This document shows, piece after piece, positions 25,019 through 33,683 of a DNA stretch of 64,000 bases (its first letter is position 1; the number at the start of each line of letters is the position of its first letter). The translations under genes were made by a program, and so were the position numbers. Below the pieces are notes generated by a model. That model saw only the letters and a program-made list of their open reading frames with translations. It was not told where the DNA came from and did no database searches. Source of the stretch: Amycolatopsis bullii (GTDB taxonomy: Bacteria > Actinomycetota > Actinomycetes > Mycobacteriales > Pseudonocardiaceae); the NCBI RefSeq assembly GCF_014654205.1, contig NZ_BNAW01000010.1:117866-181865 (forward strand), given 5' to 3'.

Positions 25019-26320
25019 TCAGCCGATCCGGACCAGCCTCGAGCCGTGGGGCGGCACGGCGGACGCCGTCCACGAACCCCGGAACCGCCCGAGGTCCTTC
25101 CGCGCGACGAGGTCACGCACCGGCCGTGCTCCGTGGAAGTCCACCGTGATGTCCGCGGGCGTGGCACCCAGGTTGTAGACGGCCGCGTACGTCCGGCCGT
25201 CCGGCGCGCGCTTCGTCCACACCTGGTGGTCGCCGCCGGTCACCCGCGTCGGGTAGGTGCCGGCCTGGTCGACCCGGACGACCTCGGGGTTCGTCAGGAT
25301 CGACACCGCGGAGGCGTCCAGGAACCAGATGTCTCCCCCGACGTACAGCGGCGACGAAGCCATGGACCAGAACGTCATCACGCTCTGCCGCTCGACGTCG
25401 GAGATCCCGTCCTGGATGCCCGCCCCCGTGTTGTTGCTGATCGGCATCGAGTCCAGGTCCGGCCGGTACTGCGGCCCGAACACGCCCAGCCAGTCCGGCA
25501 GGTCCGCCCACCGCGCCTTCACCGAGCTGTCCCACGTCGACACCGTCTCGCAGTAGCACTCGATGTCCGTGTCGACGCGCACGCCGTTCGCGTACCGAGC
25601 CAGCACCGAACCGATGGACCGCGGCACCGGCCACGCGCTCGCGGTCAGCCACATCGGCCGCCGGGAGTGGTCGATGGCCGACGACCAGGCCCGGATGTCG
25701 GCGACGTTGTCCGCGGTGGTGCCGTCGACCTTGACGAAGTCGACACCCCAGGACGCGAACCGCGCCACGATCGAGTCGTAGTACTTCTGCGCGCAGGGGT
25801 TCGTGAAGTCGACCTTCCAGTTGCCGCCCCAGCCGTTCGACGGCGTCAGCGGCCGGTACGCGATGTCCTGCGCGTGGCACGACGTCCCGAGGATCGGCGC
25901 GTTCTTGTCGTAGACCTCCTTCTCGAGCCCGGTCACGGCATACAGGCCGAGCTTCAGCCCGAGGGAGTGCACGTACGAGGCCAGCGCCGGGATCCCCGAG
26001 GGGAACCGCGTCGGATCGGGGTCGGGGATGCCGTTGACGTCGGTGTGGAAGACCCAGGACTGCGAAGCGTTCCAGCCCGAGTCGATGTTGACGTAGGTGT
26101 AACCGGCCGATTTGAGCTTCGAAGCCATCGACGAAGCCGCGTCGCGGACGTGTGACTCGTTCAGCCACGAAGTGCCGTAACCCGCGCGGGTCGAGGATTC
26201 GAGGCTCCAGCTGCTCCAGCCCATGAACGGCTTGACGAACGGCGTCCGTGCGTCGGCCGGCGAAGCAACCAGGGATAAAAACCCGAGCACAGCGAGGAAA
26301 ATGGAAAGGAGGCGCTTCAC
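25019..26320 (-). CDS. Secreted GH27 alpha-galactosidase
   Basis: 433 residues. A signal peptide (about residues 1-24, cleavage near SPADA) precedes a GH27 catalytic barrel: FMGWSSWSLESS at the start, YTYVNIDSGW, LGLYAVTGLEKE, the nucleophile aspartate in VDFVKVDG, and a likely acid/base in VRVDTDIE. A C-terminal beta-sandwich (about 350-433) ends with GSRLVRIG; no binding module is added. It should release terminal alpha-galactose from oligosaccharides or gums outside the cell, feeding the ABC importer. The GTG start at 26320 has GAGGAG upstream and follows the permease gene by 23 bases. Confidence 0.88.
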   Translation of the reverse strand: MKRLLSIFLAVLGFLSLVASPADARTPFVKPFMGWSSWSLESSTRAGYGTSWLNESHVRDAASSMASKLKSAGYTYVNIDSGWNASQSWVFHTDVNGIPDPDPTRFPSGIPALASYVHSLGLKLGLYAVTGLEKEVYDKNAPILGTSCHAQDIAYRPLTPSNGWGGNWKVDFTNPCAQKYYDSIVARFASWGVDFVKVDGTTADNVADIRAWSSAIDHSRRPMWLTASAWPVPRSIGSVLARYANGVRVDTDIECYCETVSTWDSSVKARWADLPDWLGVFGPQYRPDLDSMPISNNTGAGIQDGISDVERQSVMTFWSMASSPLYVGGDIWFLDASAVSILTNPEVVRVDQAGTYPTRVTGGDHQVWTKRAPDGRTYAAVYNLGATPADITVDFHGARPVRDLVARKDLGRFRGSWTASAVPPHGSRLVRIG

Positions 26321-26343
26321 TGAACACTCCTCGATAGGGGGAC

Positions 26344-27177
26344 CTACTCCTTGAGCCCGCTCGCCGCGATTCCGCGGACGATGAACCGCTGGGCGACCAG
26401 GAACATCGCGACCAGCGGCGCGATGGTGACCAGAGCACCGGCGAACAGCGCCGGCAGGTTGACCGACTGGGCGGTCAGGAACGTCGAAAGCGCGATCTGC
26501 GCGGTCCACGACGACGGGTCCTGCCCGATGACGAGCGGCCACAGGAACGCGTTCCAGCTTTCGATGAACATCAGCGCGCCGAGCGAGGCGATCATGTTCC
26601 CGGAGTTCGGCAGCACCAGCCGCCGGTAGACACCCAGGTAACCCAGCCCGTCCAGGCGCCCGGCCTCCTCGATCTCGGCCGGGAACCGCAGGTAGAAGTT
26701 GCGGAGCAGGACCACCGTGAACGCGCTGAACAGGTTCGGCGCGATGATGCCCCACTCGGTGTTGACCCCGCCCATCGAGCCGACGACAACGAAGGTCGGC
26801 ACGAACGTCACCGACTGCGGAATCATCAACGTGACCAGCACATATGTGAACACGGCACGACGACCCGGGACGTCGATCCGGGCCAGCGCGTAGCCCGCCA
26901 TCGACCCGAAGAGCGTGCCAAGCGGGGCCGTCACCACCGCGACCAGGAACGAGTTCCACAACGAGTGCGCCATGGGCACCGAGGCGTCGGCGAACAGGTC
27001 GCCGAAGTTCACCCACGAGAGTGGATCCGGCAGCCACGACCAGTCCGGCGAGCTGACCTGGTGCCGCGTCATCAGCGCGTTGCGCAGCATGATGTAGAAC
27101 GGCAGCAGGAAGATCACCGAAAGCACGGACGCGAGAACGTACTTCGGCGCTTTCCGGGAAACCGGCAGAACGGCCAT
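26344..27177 (-). CDS. Sugar ABC transporter permease (MalG-like)
   Basis: 277 residues, six membrane segments. The EAA loop reads EEAGRLDGLGYLGVYRRLVLP (about residues 178-198), the contact site for the shared ATPase of CUT1 importers. The ATG overlaps the stop of the other permease gene by one base (TGATG). No ATPase gene occurs in this operon, as is usual for actinomycete CUT1 systems that use a shared MsiK-type ATPase. Confidence 0.92.
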   Translation of the reverse strand: MAVLPVSRKAPKYVLASVLSVIFLLPFYIMLRNALMTRHQVSSPDWSWLPDPLSWVNFGDLFADASVPMAHSLWNSFLVAVVTAPLGTLFGSMAGYALARIDVPGRRAVFTYVLVTLMIPQSVTFVPTFVVVGSMGGVNTEWGIIAPNLFSAFTVVLLRNFYLRFPAEIEEAGRLDGLGYLGVYRRLVLPNSGNMIASLGALMFIESWNAFLWPLVIGQDPSSWTAQIALSTFLTAQSVNLPALFAGALVTIAPLVAMFLVAQRFIVRGIAASGLKE

Positions 27178-28079
27178 CAGTCCTTCTTCCCGAAGCCGAC
27201 GAACCGGCCCTGCAGCAGCGTGATCACGACGATGATCACCGTCAGCAGGAACGCGCCCGCCGAGCCGACGCCGTAGTTCTGGTCGCCGAGCGCGGAGTCG
27301 TACAGGAAGACCAGCGGCGGCTTCACCGGCGCGGTGGCCGTGCCGGAAAGCCCGGTGCCGAACAGGTTGTAGAACTCGTCGAACGCCTGGAACGCGGCGA
27401 TGAGGATGAGCAGCAGCACCGCCACCGACGTGTTCCGCAGCTGCGGCAGCGTGATGTACCGGAAGGCCTGCCACCTGGTCGTGCCGTCCAGCTCGCCCGC
27501 TTCGTACAGCGACGGCGAGATCGCCTGCAGGCCGGCCAGGAACAGGATCATGTACAGCCCGACCTGCAGCCACAGCCGCAGCGTCACGACCGCGACCCAG
27601 TACACCGGCGGGCTCGTCGTCGACAGCCACGGCACCGGGTCGGCCCCGAACAGCCCGCCGACGACGTTCGCGACGCCGGACGGCAGCCCGGTGAACAGCG
27701 CCATCTTCCACACCAGCGCCGCGACGACGTACGACACCGCGGCCGGGATGAGGAACACCGTCCGGAAGAACGCCTTGCCGCGCTTGATGCTGTTGATGAG
27801 CACCGCGAGCCCGAGCGACGCGACGAACGTGATCGGCACGATGAAGACCGTGAAGACCGCGATCGTCGTCAACGATGTCAGGAACGCGTCGTCGCCCAGC
27901 AGGAACGCGTAGTTGCCGAAGCCGATCCAGTTCCCCAGCGTGATCGTCCCGCGGGCGTCGTTGAAGCTGAGCAGGAAGCTCCAGCCGATGGCGACGTACT
28001 TGAACAGCCCGAGCCCGAGCACGACCGGGCCGGTGAGCACCGCGAACGCGCCGATCGCCCGCCAGTCTCGATGCTTCAT
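27177..28079 (-). CDS. Sugar ABC transporter permease (MalF-like)
   Basis: 300 residues, six to seven membrane segments. EAA loop: LYEAGELDGTTRWQAFRYITLP (about 206-227). Forms the channel with the MalG-like protein. The ATG overlaps the stop of the binding-protein gene by 4 bases, so expression is coupled. Confidence 0.92.
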   Translation of the reverse strand: MKHRDWRAIGAFAVLTGPVVLGLGLFKYVAIGWSFLLSFNDARGTITLGNWIGFGNYAFLLGDDAFLTSLTTIAVFTVFIVPITFVASLGLAVLINSIKRGKAFFRTVFLIPAAVSYVVAALVWKMALFTGLPSGVANVVGGLFGADPVPWLSTTSPPVYWVAVVTLRLWLQVGLYMILFLAGLQAISPSLYEAGELDGTTRWQAFRYITLPQLRNTSVAVLLLILIAAFQAFDEFYNLFGTGLSGTATAPVKPPLVFLYDSALGDQNYGVGSAGAFLLTVIIVVITLLQGRFVGFGKKD

Positions 28080-29353
28080 GCCAGCTGCTTGTCGACTTCG
28101 GCCTGCGCCTTCTTCGCCGCGTCGCCCAGCTCGGCGGCCGGGTCGGCCTGCCCGTTCGCGATCTTCGTGGCGGCCTGCAGGAAGAGCGTCGCCGACGCCT
28201 TGTTCCACAGCCCCGAGTACGACTTGCCGAACTGCTGCGAGATCGTCACGGCGTCCTTCGCGGGCCCGCCGGCGAACTCGGTCGTCTGCGCCGCGACCTC
28301 CTTGCGGGCCGGGATGTGGAAGCCGTACTTGACGCACCAGTCCTTCTGCAGGCCGGCGTTCTTGATCCACAGCCAGTCGATGTACGTCTTGACGGCGTCC
28401 GGGTTCCGGGACTTCGCGTTGGCCAGCTGGTACCAGCCGCCGACGCGCGCGACCGGCTTGCCGGCGTCCCCGAACTTCGGCCACGCGACGACGCCGAAGT
28501 CGTCGCCCAGGGCCTTCTTGATGTCCGGCAGCGACCACAGGCCACCCCACTGCATGGCCGTGACGCCGTTGGCGAACGCGCCCGGGTCGGACCAGTCGGT
28601 CGGGTAGCCCTGGAGCAGGCCGCCGGTGTCGTGCAGCTGCTTGAGCCCGCCGATCGCGGCGATCGCCTCGGGCGACGCGAAAGCGACCTTCTTGCCGCTG
28701 CTGTCGAAGAAGTCGCCGCCGGACGACCAAAGCAGCAGCGTCGCCGCTTCGCCGACGCCGTCGGTGCCGACGTACAGGCCCTTCTGCTTGCCGTTGTCCA
28801 GCTTCCGCGTCGCCTCCAGGAGCTCGGCGAACGTCCGCGGCGGCTGGACGCCCACAGCCTGCAGCGCGCTCTTGCGGTAGTACAGCATCAGGACGTCGTC
28901 GATCATCTTGACGCCGTAGATCCTGCCGTCGACGGTCACCGTGTCCAGCGCGGCCGGGCTGAAGTCGGCCTTGACCGGGCCGACAACGTCGTCAAGCGGC
29001 GCGAGCAGGCCGTTCTTGACGTTCTGGTACCGGAAGTCGCCGAGCTCGAACAGGTCCGGCGCCTGCGCGGTGAGCAGCGCCGAGTTCAGCTTGGTCTCGT
29101 AGTCGCCGGCGAGCCAGCTGACGTTGATCGCGATGTCCGGGTTGGCCTTGGTGAACTCCTGGGCGTACCGCTGGACCGCTTGCTGCGTCCCGGCTTCGCC
29201 GTACGCGTGGTACCACTGCTGCAGCGTGACCTTCGCCCCCGAAGAGGAGGCGTTCTTGTTCAGCGGGTCCGAAGTGCAGCCCGCGAGGGCCGCTCCCCCG
29301 GCGAAGAGGACGGAACCAACCAGGAAGCTTCGGCGATTCAGCCTGGGTGTCAC
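28076..29353 (-). CDS. Sugar-binding lipoprotein of ABC importer
   Basis: 425 residues. The signal sequence has a twin-arginine-like LNRRSFLVG and a lipobox AALAGC (cysteine about residue 26), so the protein is probably a lipoprotein exported by Tat. The rest is a family 1 extracellular solute-binding protein (VTLQQWYHAYGE, YGVKMIDDVLMLYYRKSAL). The ligand is likely an alpha-galactoside such as melibiose or raffinose, inferred from the flanking alpha-galactosidases. The GTG at 29353 is chosen because AAGGAG lies 8 bases before it; the GTG at 29362 abuts that site too closely. Confidence 0.9.
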   Translation of the reverse strand: MTPRLNRRSFLVGSVLFAGGAALAGCTSDPLNKNASSSGAKVTLQQWYHAYGEAGTQQAVQRYAQEFTKANPDIAINVSWLAGDYETKLNSALLTAQAPDLFELGDFRYQNVKNGLLAPLDDVVGPVKADFSPAALDTVTVDGRIYGVKMIDDVLMLYYRKSALQAVGVQPPRTFAELLEATRKLDNGKQKGLYVGTDGVGEAATLLLWSSGGDFFDSSGKKVAFASPEAIAAIGGLKQLHDTGGLLQGYPTDWSDPGAFANGVTAMQWGGLWSLPDIKKALGDDFGVVAWPKFGDAGKPVARVGGWYQLANAKSRNPDAVKTYIDWLWIKNAGLQKDWCVKYGFHIPARKEVAAQTTEFAGGPAKDAVTISQQFGKSYSGLWNKASATLFLQAATKIANGQADPAAELGDAAKKAQAEVDKQLA

Positions 29354-29365
29354 AGGGCTCACTCC

Positions 29366-30535
29366 TTAGACGCTGTCTGACGCGAAAAGGCTCTGGACGG
29401 CGACCGCGGCGGCACCGCGGGCCCACTCCTCGAACGGCAGCGGCCGGATGACCAGGCCGCACCGGGCCGCGCTGCCGAACGCCTGGACCGCGAAGGTCCG
29501 GCGGATCTGGTCTTCGAACAGGTCGTAGGTGGCGACGCCCTCACCCGAGACGACCACTCGCTCCGGGCCGAACAGGTTGACCAGCGCGGCCAGCCCCAGG
29601 CCGATCGCGTGCCCCGCCCCGGCGAAGACCTCCCGGAGCGGCTCGTCGCCGCCGCGGGCGCGCGTCACGGCGTCGTCCATCGACAGCCCGGGCTCGCCGG
29701 TGACCTGCCGGGCGCGCGTCAGGATCGCTTCGGTGGACGCGATCGCCTCGACGCAGCCCTGGCCACCGCAGTGGCACGACGGGCCGCCGTCGGCGACCGG
29801 GACGTGCCCGATCTCCCCGGCGACACCGTGGGCGCCGCGGACGAGGCCTCCGTTGACGACCAGCGCGCTGCCGATGCCGGTGCCCACCGTGACCAGCGCG
29901 AACGACGACGCCCCGACGCCTTCCCCGAACCACTGCTCGGCGACGGCGAGGGCCTTGACGTCGTTTTCGAGGGTCACGGTCAGCCCGGTGGCTTCCTCGA
30001 GGAGTTCGGCCAGCGGCACGTCCCGCCAGCCGAGGAACGGGGAGTACCGGACGACGCCGGACGCCCGGTCGACGTCGCCCGACACCGCGATCCCCAGGCA
30101 GTAGGCGCGCTCGCGAAGGGTGCCGGTCAGCAGCTCGCCGACGAGGTCGGCCAGCGCCTGCACGACGTGACCGACGTCGTGGCTCGCCAGCGCGTGGTGG
30201 GCGCCGGCCCGGACGTCGGCGCGCAGGTCGGTGACCACGCCGATCAGGTCGTCGCCGGTGATCTTGACGCCGACGAAGTACTCGCGGTCCGGCCGGATGG
30301 CCAGGGGGTTCGCCGGACGGCCGGCCCCCGGCGCGGTGCGCCCTTCGGAGGCGAGTTCTTCGAGGTAACCGGCTTCGATGAAGGGCCGGGCGGCCTTGGT
30401 GACCGCGGCGGCGGAGAGGCCGGTGCGGCGGGCGACGTCGACGCGGGACACCGGCCCTTCGGTCAGGACCGTGGTGAACACGGTCGCGGCCGCGGGGCTG
30501 GTGATCGGCGCCCTTGCCGGTGCACTGCGAGGCAT
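29366..30535 (-). CDS. ROK family transcriptional repressor
   Basis: 389 residues. The N-terminal winged helix (SRVDVARRTGLSAAAVTKAARPFIEAGYLEE, split by wing) precedes a ROK sugar-kinase-like domain with ALVTVGTGIGSALVV and the zinc motif GHVPV plus CHCGGQGCVEAIAS. It is the first gene of the operon with the ABC importer and GH27, so it should repress its own operon and perhaps the divergent GH36 gene until galactoside is present. A TACCCT element 7 bases before the ATG suggests a leaderless message. Confidence 0.92.
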   Translation of the reverse strand: MPRSAPARAPITSPAAATVFTTVLTEGPVSRVDVARRTGLSAAAVTKAARPFIEAGYLEELASEGRTAPGAGRPANPLAIRPDREYFVGVKITGDDLIGVVTDLRADVRAGAHHALASHDVGHVVQALADLVGELLTGTLRERAYCLGIAVSGDVDRASGVVRYSPFLGWRDVPLAELLEEATGLTVTLENDVKALAVAEQWFGEGVGASSFALVTVGTGIGSALVVNGGLVRGAHGVAGEIGHVPVADGGPSCHCGGQGCVEAIASTEAILTRARQVTGEPGLSMDDAVTRARGGDEPLREVFAGAGHAIGLGLAALVNLFGPERVVVSGEGVATYDLFEDQIRRTFAVQAFGSAARCGLVIRPLPFEEWARGAAAVAVQSLFASDSV

Positions 30536-30542
30536 GGCCGGA

Positions 30543-30604
30543 AGGGTAGCGAGATTTAATTAACTTCGTCAAGAATTTATTTCTGCCCAGGTCGGCTCTA
30601 CGCT
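30543..30604. promoter_or_regulatory. Divergent promoters and AT-rich operator region
   Basis: Between the ROK and GH36 starts (76 bases). On the minus strand TACCCT (30543-30548) is 7 bases before the ROK ATG; on the plus strand TACGCT (30599-30604) is 7 bases before the GH36 ATG, so both messages may be leaderless. The centre holds an AT-rich block (TTTAATTAACTT, then AAGAATTTATTT), striking in this GC-rich DNA and a plausible ROK operator. Confidence 0.6.
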
Positions 30605-30611
30605 GTCGGGC

Positions 30612-32708
30612 ATGTCGCTCGTCGAACACGACCCCGCGCGCCGGCTCTGGCTGCTGCGCACGCCCGAGAGCTCGTACGCCTTCCGGCTGGACGCCGACGA
30701 CCGCCCGCGGCACGTCCACTGGGGCCCGCCGCTGACGCTGGACCAGGTCACGCAGGTCGCCGCGCGCCGCAACCCGGCCGACAGCAGCTTCGACGAGCCC
30801 GGCGACGAGCGGCAGGAGCTGCCGGCCGAGGGCGGCGCGTTCTTCGGCGTCGCGGCGCTGGCCGTCCGGTACGCCGACGGGACTTCGGCGCTCGAATGGC
30901 GTTACGACGGCTTCGCGCTCGAAGACGACGCGCTCGTCGTACGCCTCACCGACCGGCACTATCCGCTCCGACTGTCCCTGCACTACCGCGTCCGCGGCGA
31001 CGTCGTCGAGCGGTGGACGTCGCTGCGGCACACCGGCTCCGAAGAGCCGATCGCTTTGCTGCGCACGGATTCCGCGTCGTGGACGCTCCCCCGGCGTGAC
31101 GGCGCGCGGCTGAGCCACACCTCCGGCGCGTGGAACGCCGAGTACCGCGTGCTGCGCGAACCGCTGCCGGTCGGCGAAACCACGCTCACCAGCCGCCGCG
31201 GCTCCTCCAGCCACCAGGCCAACCCGTGGGTGATGCTCGACGACGGCGACGCGACGGAGAGCGCCGGCGAGGTGTGGAGCAGCGCACTGGCCTGGAGCGG
31301 GAGCTGGCGGATCACCGTCGAGCGCACGCACACCGGCCGCGTCACGTGGACCGGCGGGTTCGGCCACGAACACGTCGCCTGGCGGCTGCACCCGGGCGAG
31401 ACGTGGGAAACGCCGGTGTTCGCCGGGCTCTACGCGGCCGACGGCTTCGGCGGCACCAGCCGCCGGTGGCACGCGTACGTCCGCGAGTTCGTCCAGCCGC
31501 ACCCGGAGGAAGTGCGGCCGGTCGTCTACAACTCCTGGGAAGCCACCGGCTGGGACGTCGACGAGCGGACCGAGACCGAGCTCGCCGCGGCGGCCGCGAA
31601 GCTCGGCGCGGAACTGTTCGTCATGGACGACGGCTGGTTCGGCGCCCGCACCGGCGACTCCGCCGGGCTCGGCGACTGGATCGCCAACGACCGGCGCTTC
31701 CCGCGCGGGCTGCGGCCACTGGTCGACGCCGTGCACGCGCACGGGATGCAGTTCGGGCTGTGGGTCGAGCCGGAGATGGTCAACCCCGACAGCGACCTCT
31801 ACCGCGCGCACCCGGACTGGGTGCTGCACATGGCCCACCGGTCCCGGACGACCTTGCGCAACCAGCTCGTCCTCAACTTCGCGCGGCCGGACGTCGCGGA
31901 GTGGGCCCACCAGTGGCTCGACGGGCTGGTCGGCGCGCACGGCATCGACTACCTCAAGTGGGACATGAACCGCGCGTTCACCGAGGCCGGCTGGCCGGAC
32001 GCGGGGTCCGACGCTTCTCGCCTGTGGGTCGGTCACGTGCGGGCGGTGTACGCGATCCTGGACCGGCTGCGCGCCGACCACCCGAACCTGCGGATCCAGG
32101 GCTGCGCGGGCGGCGGCGGACGCACCGACCTGGGAATCCTCGCGCGCACCGACGAGATCTGGGCGTCGGACAACACCGACGCGGCCGACCGGATCACCAT
32201 CCAGCACGGCTACGGCCAGATCTACCCGGCGGGCACGATGTCGGCCTGGGTGACCGACAGCCCGAACCCGGCGACCCGGCGGGAGGCGCCGCTGAGCTTC
32301 CGGTTCCACGTGGCGATGGCGGGCGTGCTCGGCCTCGGCGGCGATCTGCCGCGCTGGACACCGGACGAACTCGCCGAAGCGGCGTCGCTCGTGGGGCTGT
32401 ACAAGGAGATCCGGCCGGTCGTGCAGCACGGCACGCTGTACCGGCTGGCGGATCCGGCGGTCTCGGCGCTGACGGCCGTGCAGTACGTCCTGGGCGATGC
32501 TGTGGTCGTGTTCTTCTGGCGGCGGCCCACCGAGTTCGCGCGGCCGTTCACGCCGCCACGGCTCGCCGGGTTGGATCCGGCCGGGCTGTACCGCGACCAG
32601 GACGGAGTGGTGCACCACGGTGCGGTGTTGCTGAGCCACGGATGGGACCTCGAGTTTCCCGGCAGCGGGTACGCGAGCGCGGTGGTGCGCCTGACGCGCG
32701 TGGGCTGA
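30612..32708 (+). CDS. GH36 alpha-galactosidase
   Basis: 698 residues, no signal peptide, so cytoplasmic. An N-terminal beta-supersandwich (about 1-300) is followed by the catalytic barrel: nucleophile D451 in YLKWDMN, acid/base D520 in WASDNTDA, plus FVMDDGWFGAR, FGLWVEPEMVNPDS and CAGGGGRTD. It hydrolyses imported alpha-galactosides, complementing the secreted GH27 enzyme. It is transcribed divergently from the ROK operon. The ATG is set by the -10 element 7 bases upstream; no Shine-Dalgarno sequence is seen. Confidence 0.93.
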   Translation: MSLVEHDPARRLWLLRTPESSYAFRLDADDRPRHVHWGPPLTLDQVTQVAARRNPADSSFDEPGDERQELPAEGGAFFGVAALAVRYADGTSALEWRYDGFALEDDALVVRLTDRHYPLRLSLHYRVRGDVVERWTSLRHTGSEEPIALLRTDSASWTLPRRDGARLSHTSGAWNAEYRVLREPLPVGETTLTSRRGSSSHQANPWVMLDDGDATESAGEVWSSALAWSGSWRITVERTHTGRVTWTGGFGHEHVAWRLHPGETWETPVFAGLYAADGFGGTSRRWHAYVREFVQPHPEEVRPVVYNSWEATGWDVDERTETELAAAAAKLGAELFVMDDGWFGARTGDSAGLGDWIANDRRFPRGLRPLVDAVHAHGMQFGLWVEPEMVNPDSDLYRAHPDWVLHMAHRSRTTLRNQLVLNFARPDVAEWAHQWLDGLVGAHGIDYLKWDMNRAFTEAGWPDAGSDASRLWVGHVRAVYAILDRLRADHPNLRIQGCAGGGGRTDLGILARTDEIWASDNTDAADRITIQHGYGQIYPAGTMSAWVTDSPNPATRREAPLSFRFHVAMAGVLGLGGDLPRWTPDELAEAASLVGLYKEIRPVVQHGTLYRLADPAVSALTAVQYVLGDAVVVFFWRRPTEFARPFTPPRLAGLDPAGLYRDQDGVVHHGAVLLSHGWDLEFPGSGYASAVVRLTRVG

Positions 32709-32738
32709 ATTGTCGGTGAGGTGATTTAGGCTGTCGTC

Positions 32739-33683
32739 GTGACCAAGATCGCGGTGACCCGATGGATTCCCGACGACGCGGTGAAGCTCCTCGCCGAAGC
32801 AGGCGACGTGGAGGTCTCCCCCGCCGATCGTCCGCTGACCCCTGCGGAACTGCACGAGTTCGTCGGTGGCGCGTCGGCGGTCGTCGGGATGCTGCACGAC
32901 CGGCTCGACGGCGCGCTGGCCGACGCCGCCGGGCCGCGGTTGAAGGTGGTCGCGAACGTCGCCGTCGGGTACGACAACGTGGATGTCGCCGCGCTGGCGT
33001 CGCGCGGGGTCGTCGTCACCAACACACCCGGTGTGCTCACCGACGCCACGGCCGATCTCGCCTTCGGGCTGCTGCTCGCCGTCACGCGGCGGCTCGGCGA
33101 GGGCGAACGGCTGCTGCGTTCGCGCACGCCGTGGTCGTTCCACCTCGGCTTCCTGCTCGGCTCCGGGCTGCAAGGCAAGACGCTGGGCATCGTCGGGTTC
33201 GGGCAGATCGGGCGGGCGGTGGCGCACCGGGCCGCGGCGTTCGGGATGTCCGTCGTCTACTCCGGACGGTCCAAACAGGACACCGAGGCCGAGTACGTGT
33301 CCTTCGAGGAGCTGCTGGCGCGTTCGGACGTCGTCTCGCTGCACTGCCCGCTGACACCCGAGACGCGGCACCTCATCGACGCCGCCGCGTTGCGCGCCAT
33401 GAAACCGGGGGCGTACCTGGTGAACACCACCCGCGGCCCGGTCGTCGACGAAGCCGCGCTGGCCGACGCGCTGGAAGCCGGGGAGATCGCCGGCGCCGCG
33501 CTCGACGTGTTCGAGAAGGAACCCGAGGTCGAACCGCGGCTGCTCGGCCGGGACGACGTCGTGCTCAGCCCGCACCTGGGGTCCGCGACGGTCGAGACCC
33601 GCACCGCGATGGCCGTGCTGGCCGCGCGCAACGTCGCGGCGGTGCTCGCCGGGCGTCCCCCGCTGACGGAGGTGAAGCCGTGA
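32739..33683 (+). CDS. D-2-hydroxyacid dehydrogenase (glyoxylate/hydroxypyruvate reductase type)
   Basis: 314 residues. NAD(P)-binding GIVGFGQIGRAVAHRA (about residues 148-163), VGYDNVDV, the arginine/glutamate active-site blocks NTTRGPVVDEAAL and ALDVFEKEPEVEP, and the catalytic histidine in LSPHLGSAT. The family reduces glyoxylate, hydroxypyruvate or related 2-keto acids. It overlaps the glycerate kinase gene by 4 bases, which favours hydroxypyruvate or tartronate-type metabolism feeding glycerate. TAGGCT (32727-32732) lies 6 bases before the GTG, so the message may be leaderless. Confidence 0.9.
   Translation: MTKIAVTRWIPDDAVKLLAEAGDVEVSPADRPLTPAELHEFVGGASAVVGMLHDRLDGALADAAGPRLKVVANVAVGYDNVDVAALASRGVVVTNTPGVLTDATADLAFGLLLAVTRRLGEGERLLRSRTPWSFHLGFLLGSGLQGKTLGIVGFGQIGRAVAHRAAAFGMSVVYSGRSKQDTEAEYVSFEELLARSDVVSLHCPLTPETRHLIDAAALRAMKPGAYLVNTTRGPVVDEAALADALEAGEIAGAALDVFEKEPEVEPRLLGRDDVVLSPHLGSATVETRTAMAVLAARNVAAVLAGRPPLTEVKP

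Noticed and set aside
29541..33575. 1344-codon open frame on the minus strand across the ROK, GH36 and dehydrogenase genes
   Set aside because: It runs antisense to GH36 with Arg/Pro/Gly-rich sequence and no domain; it is a by-product of high GC at third positions.
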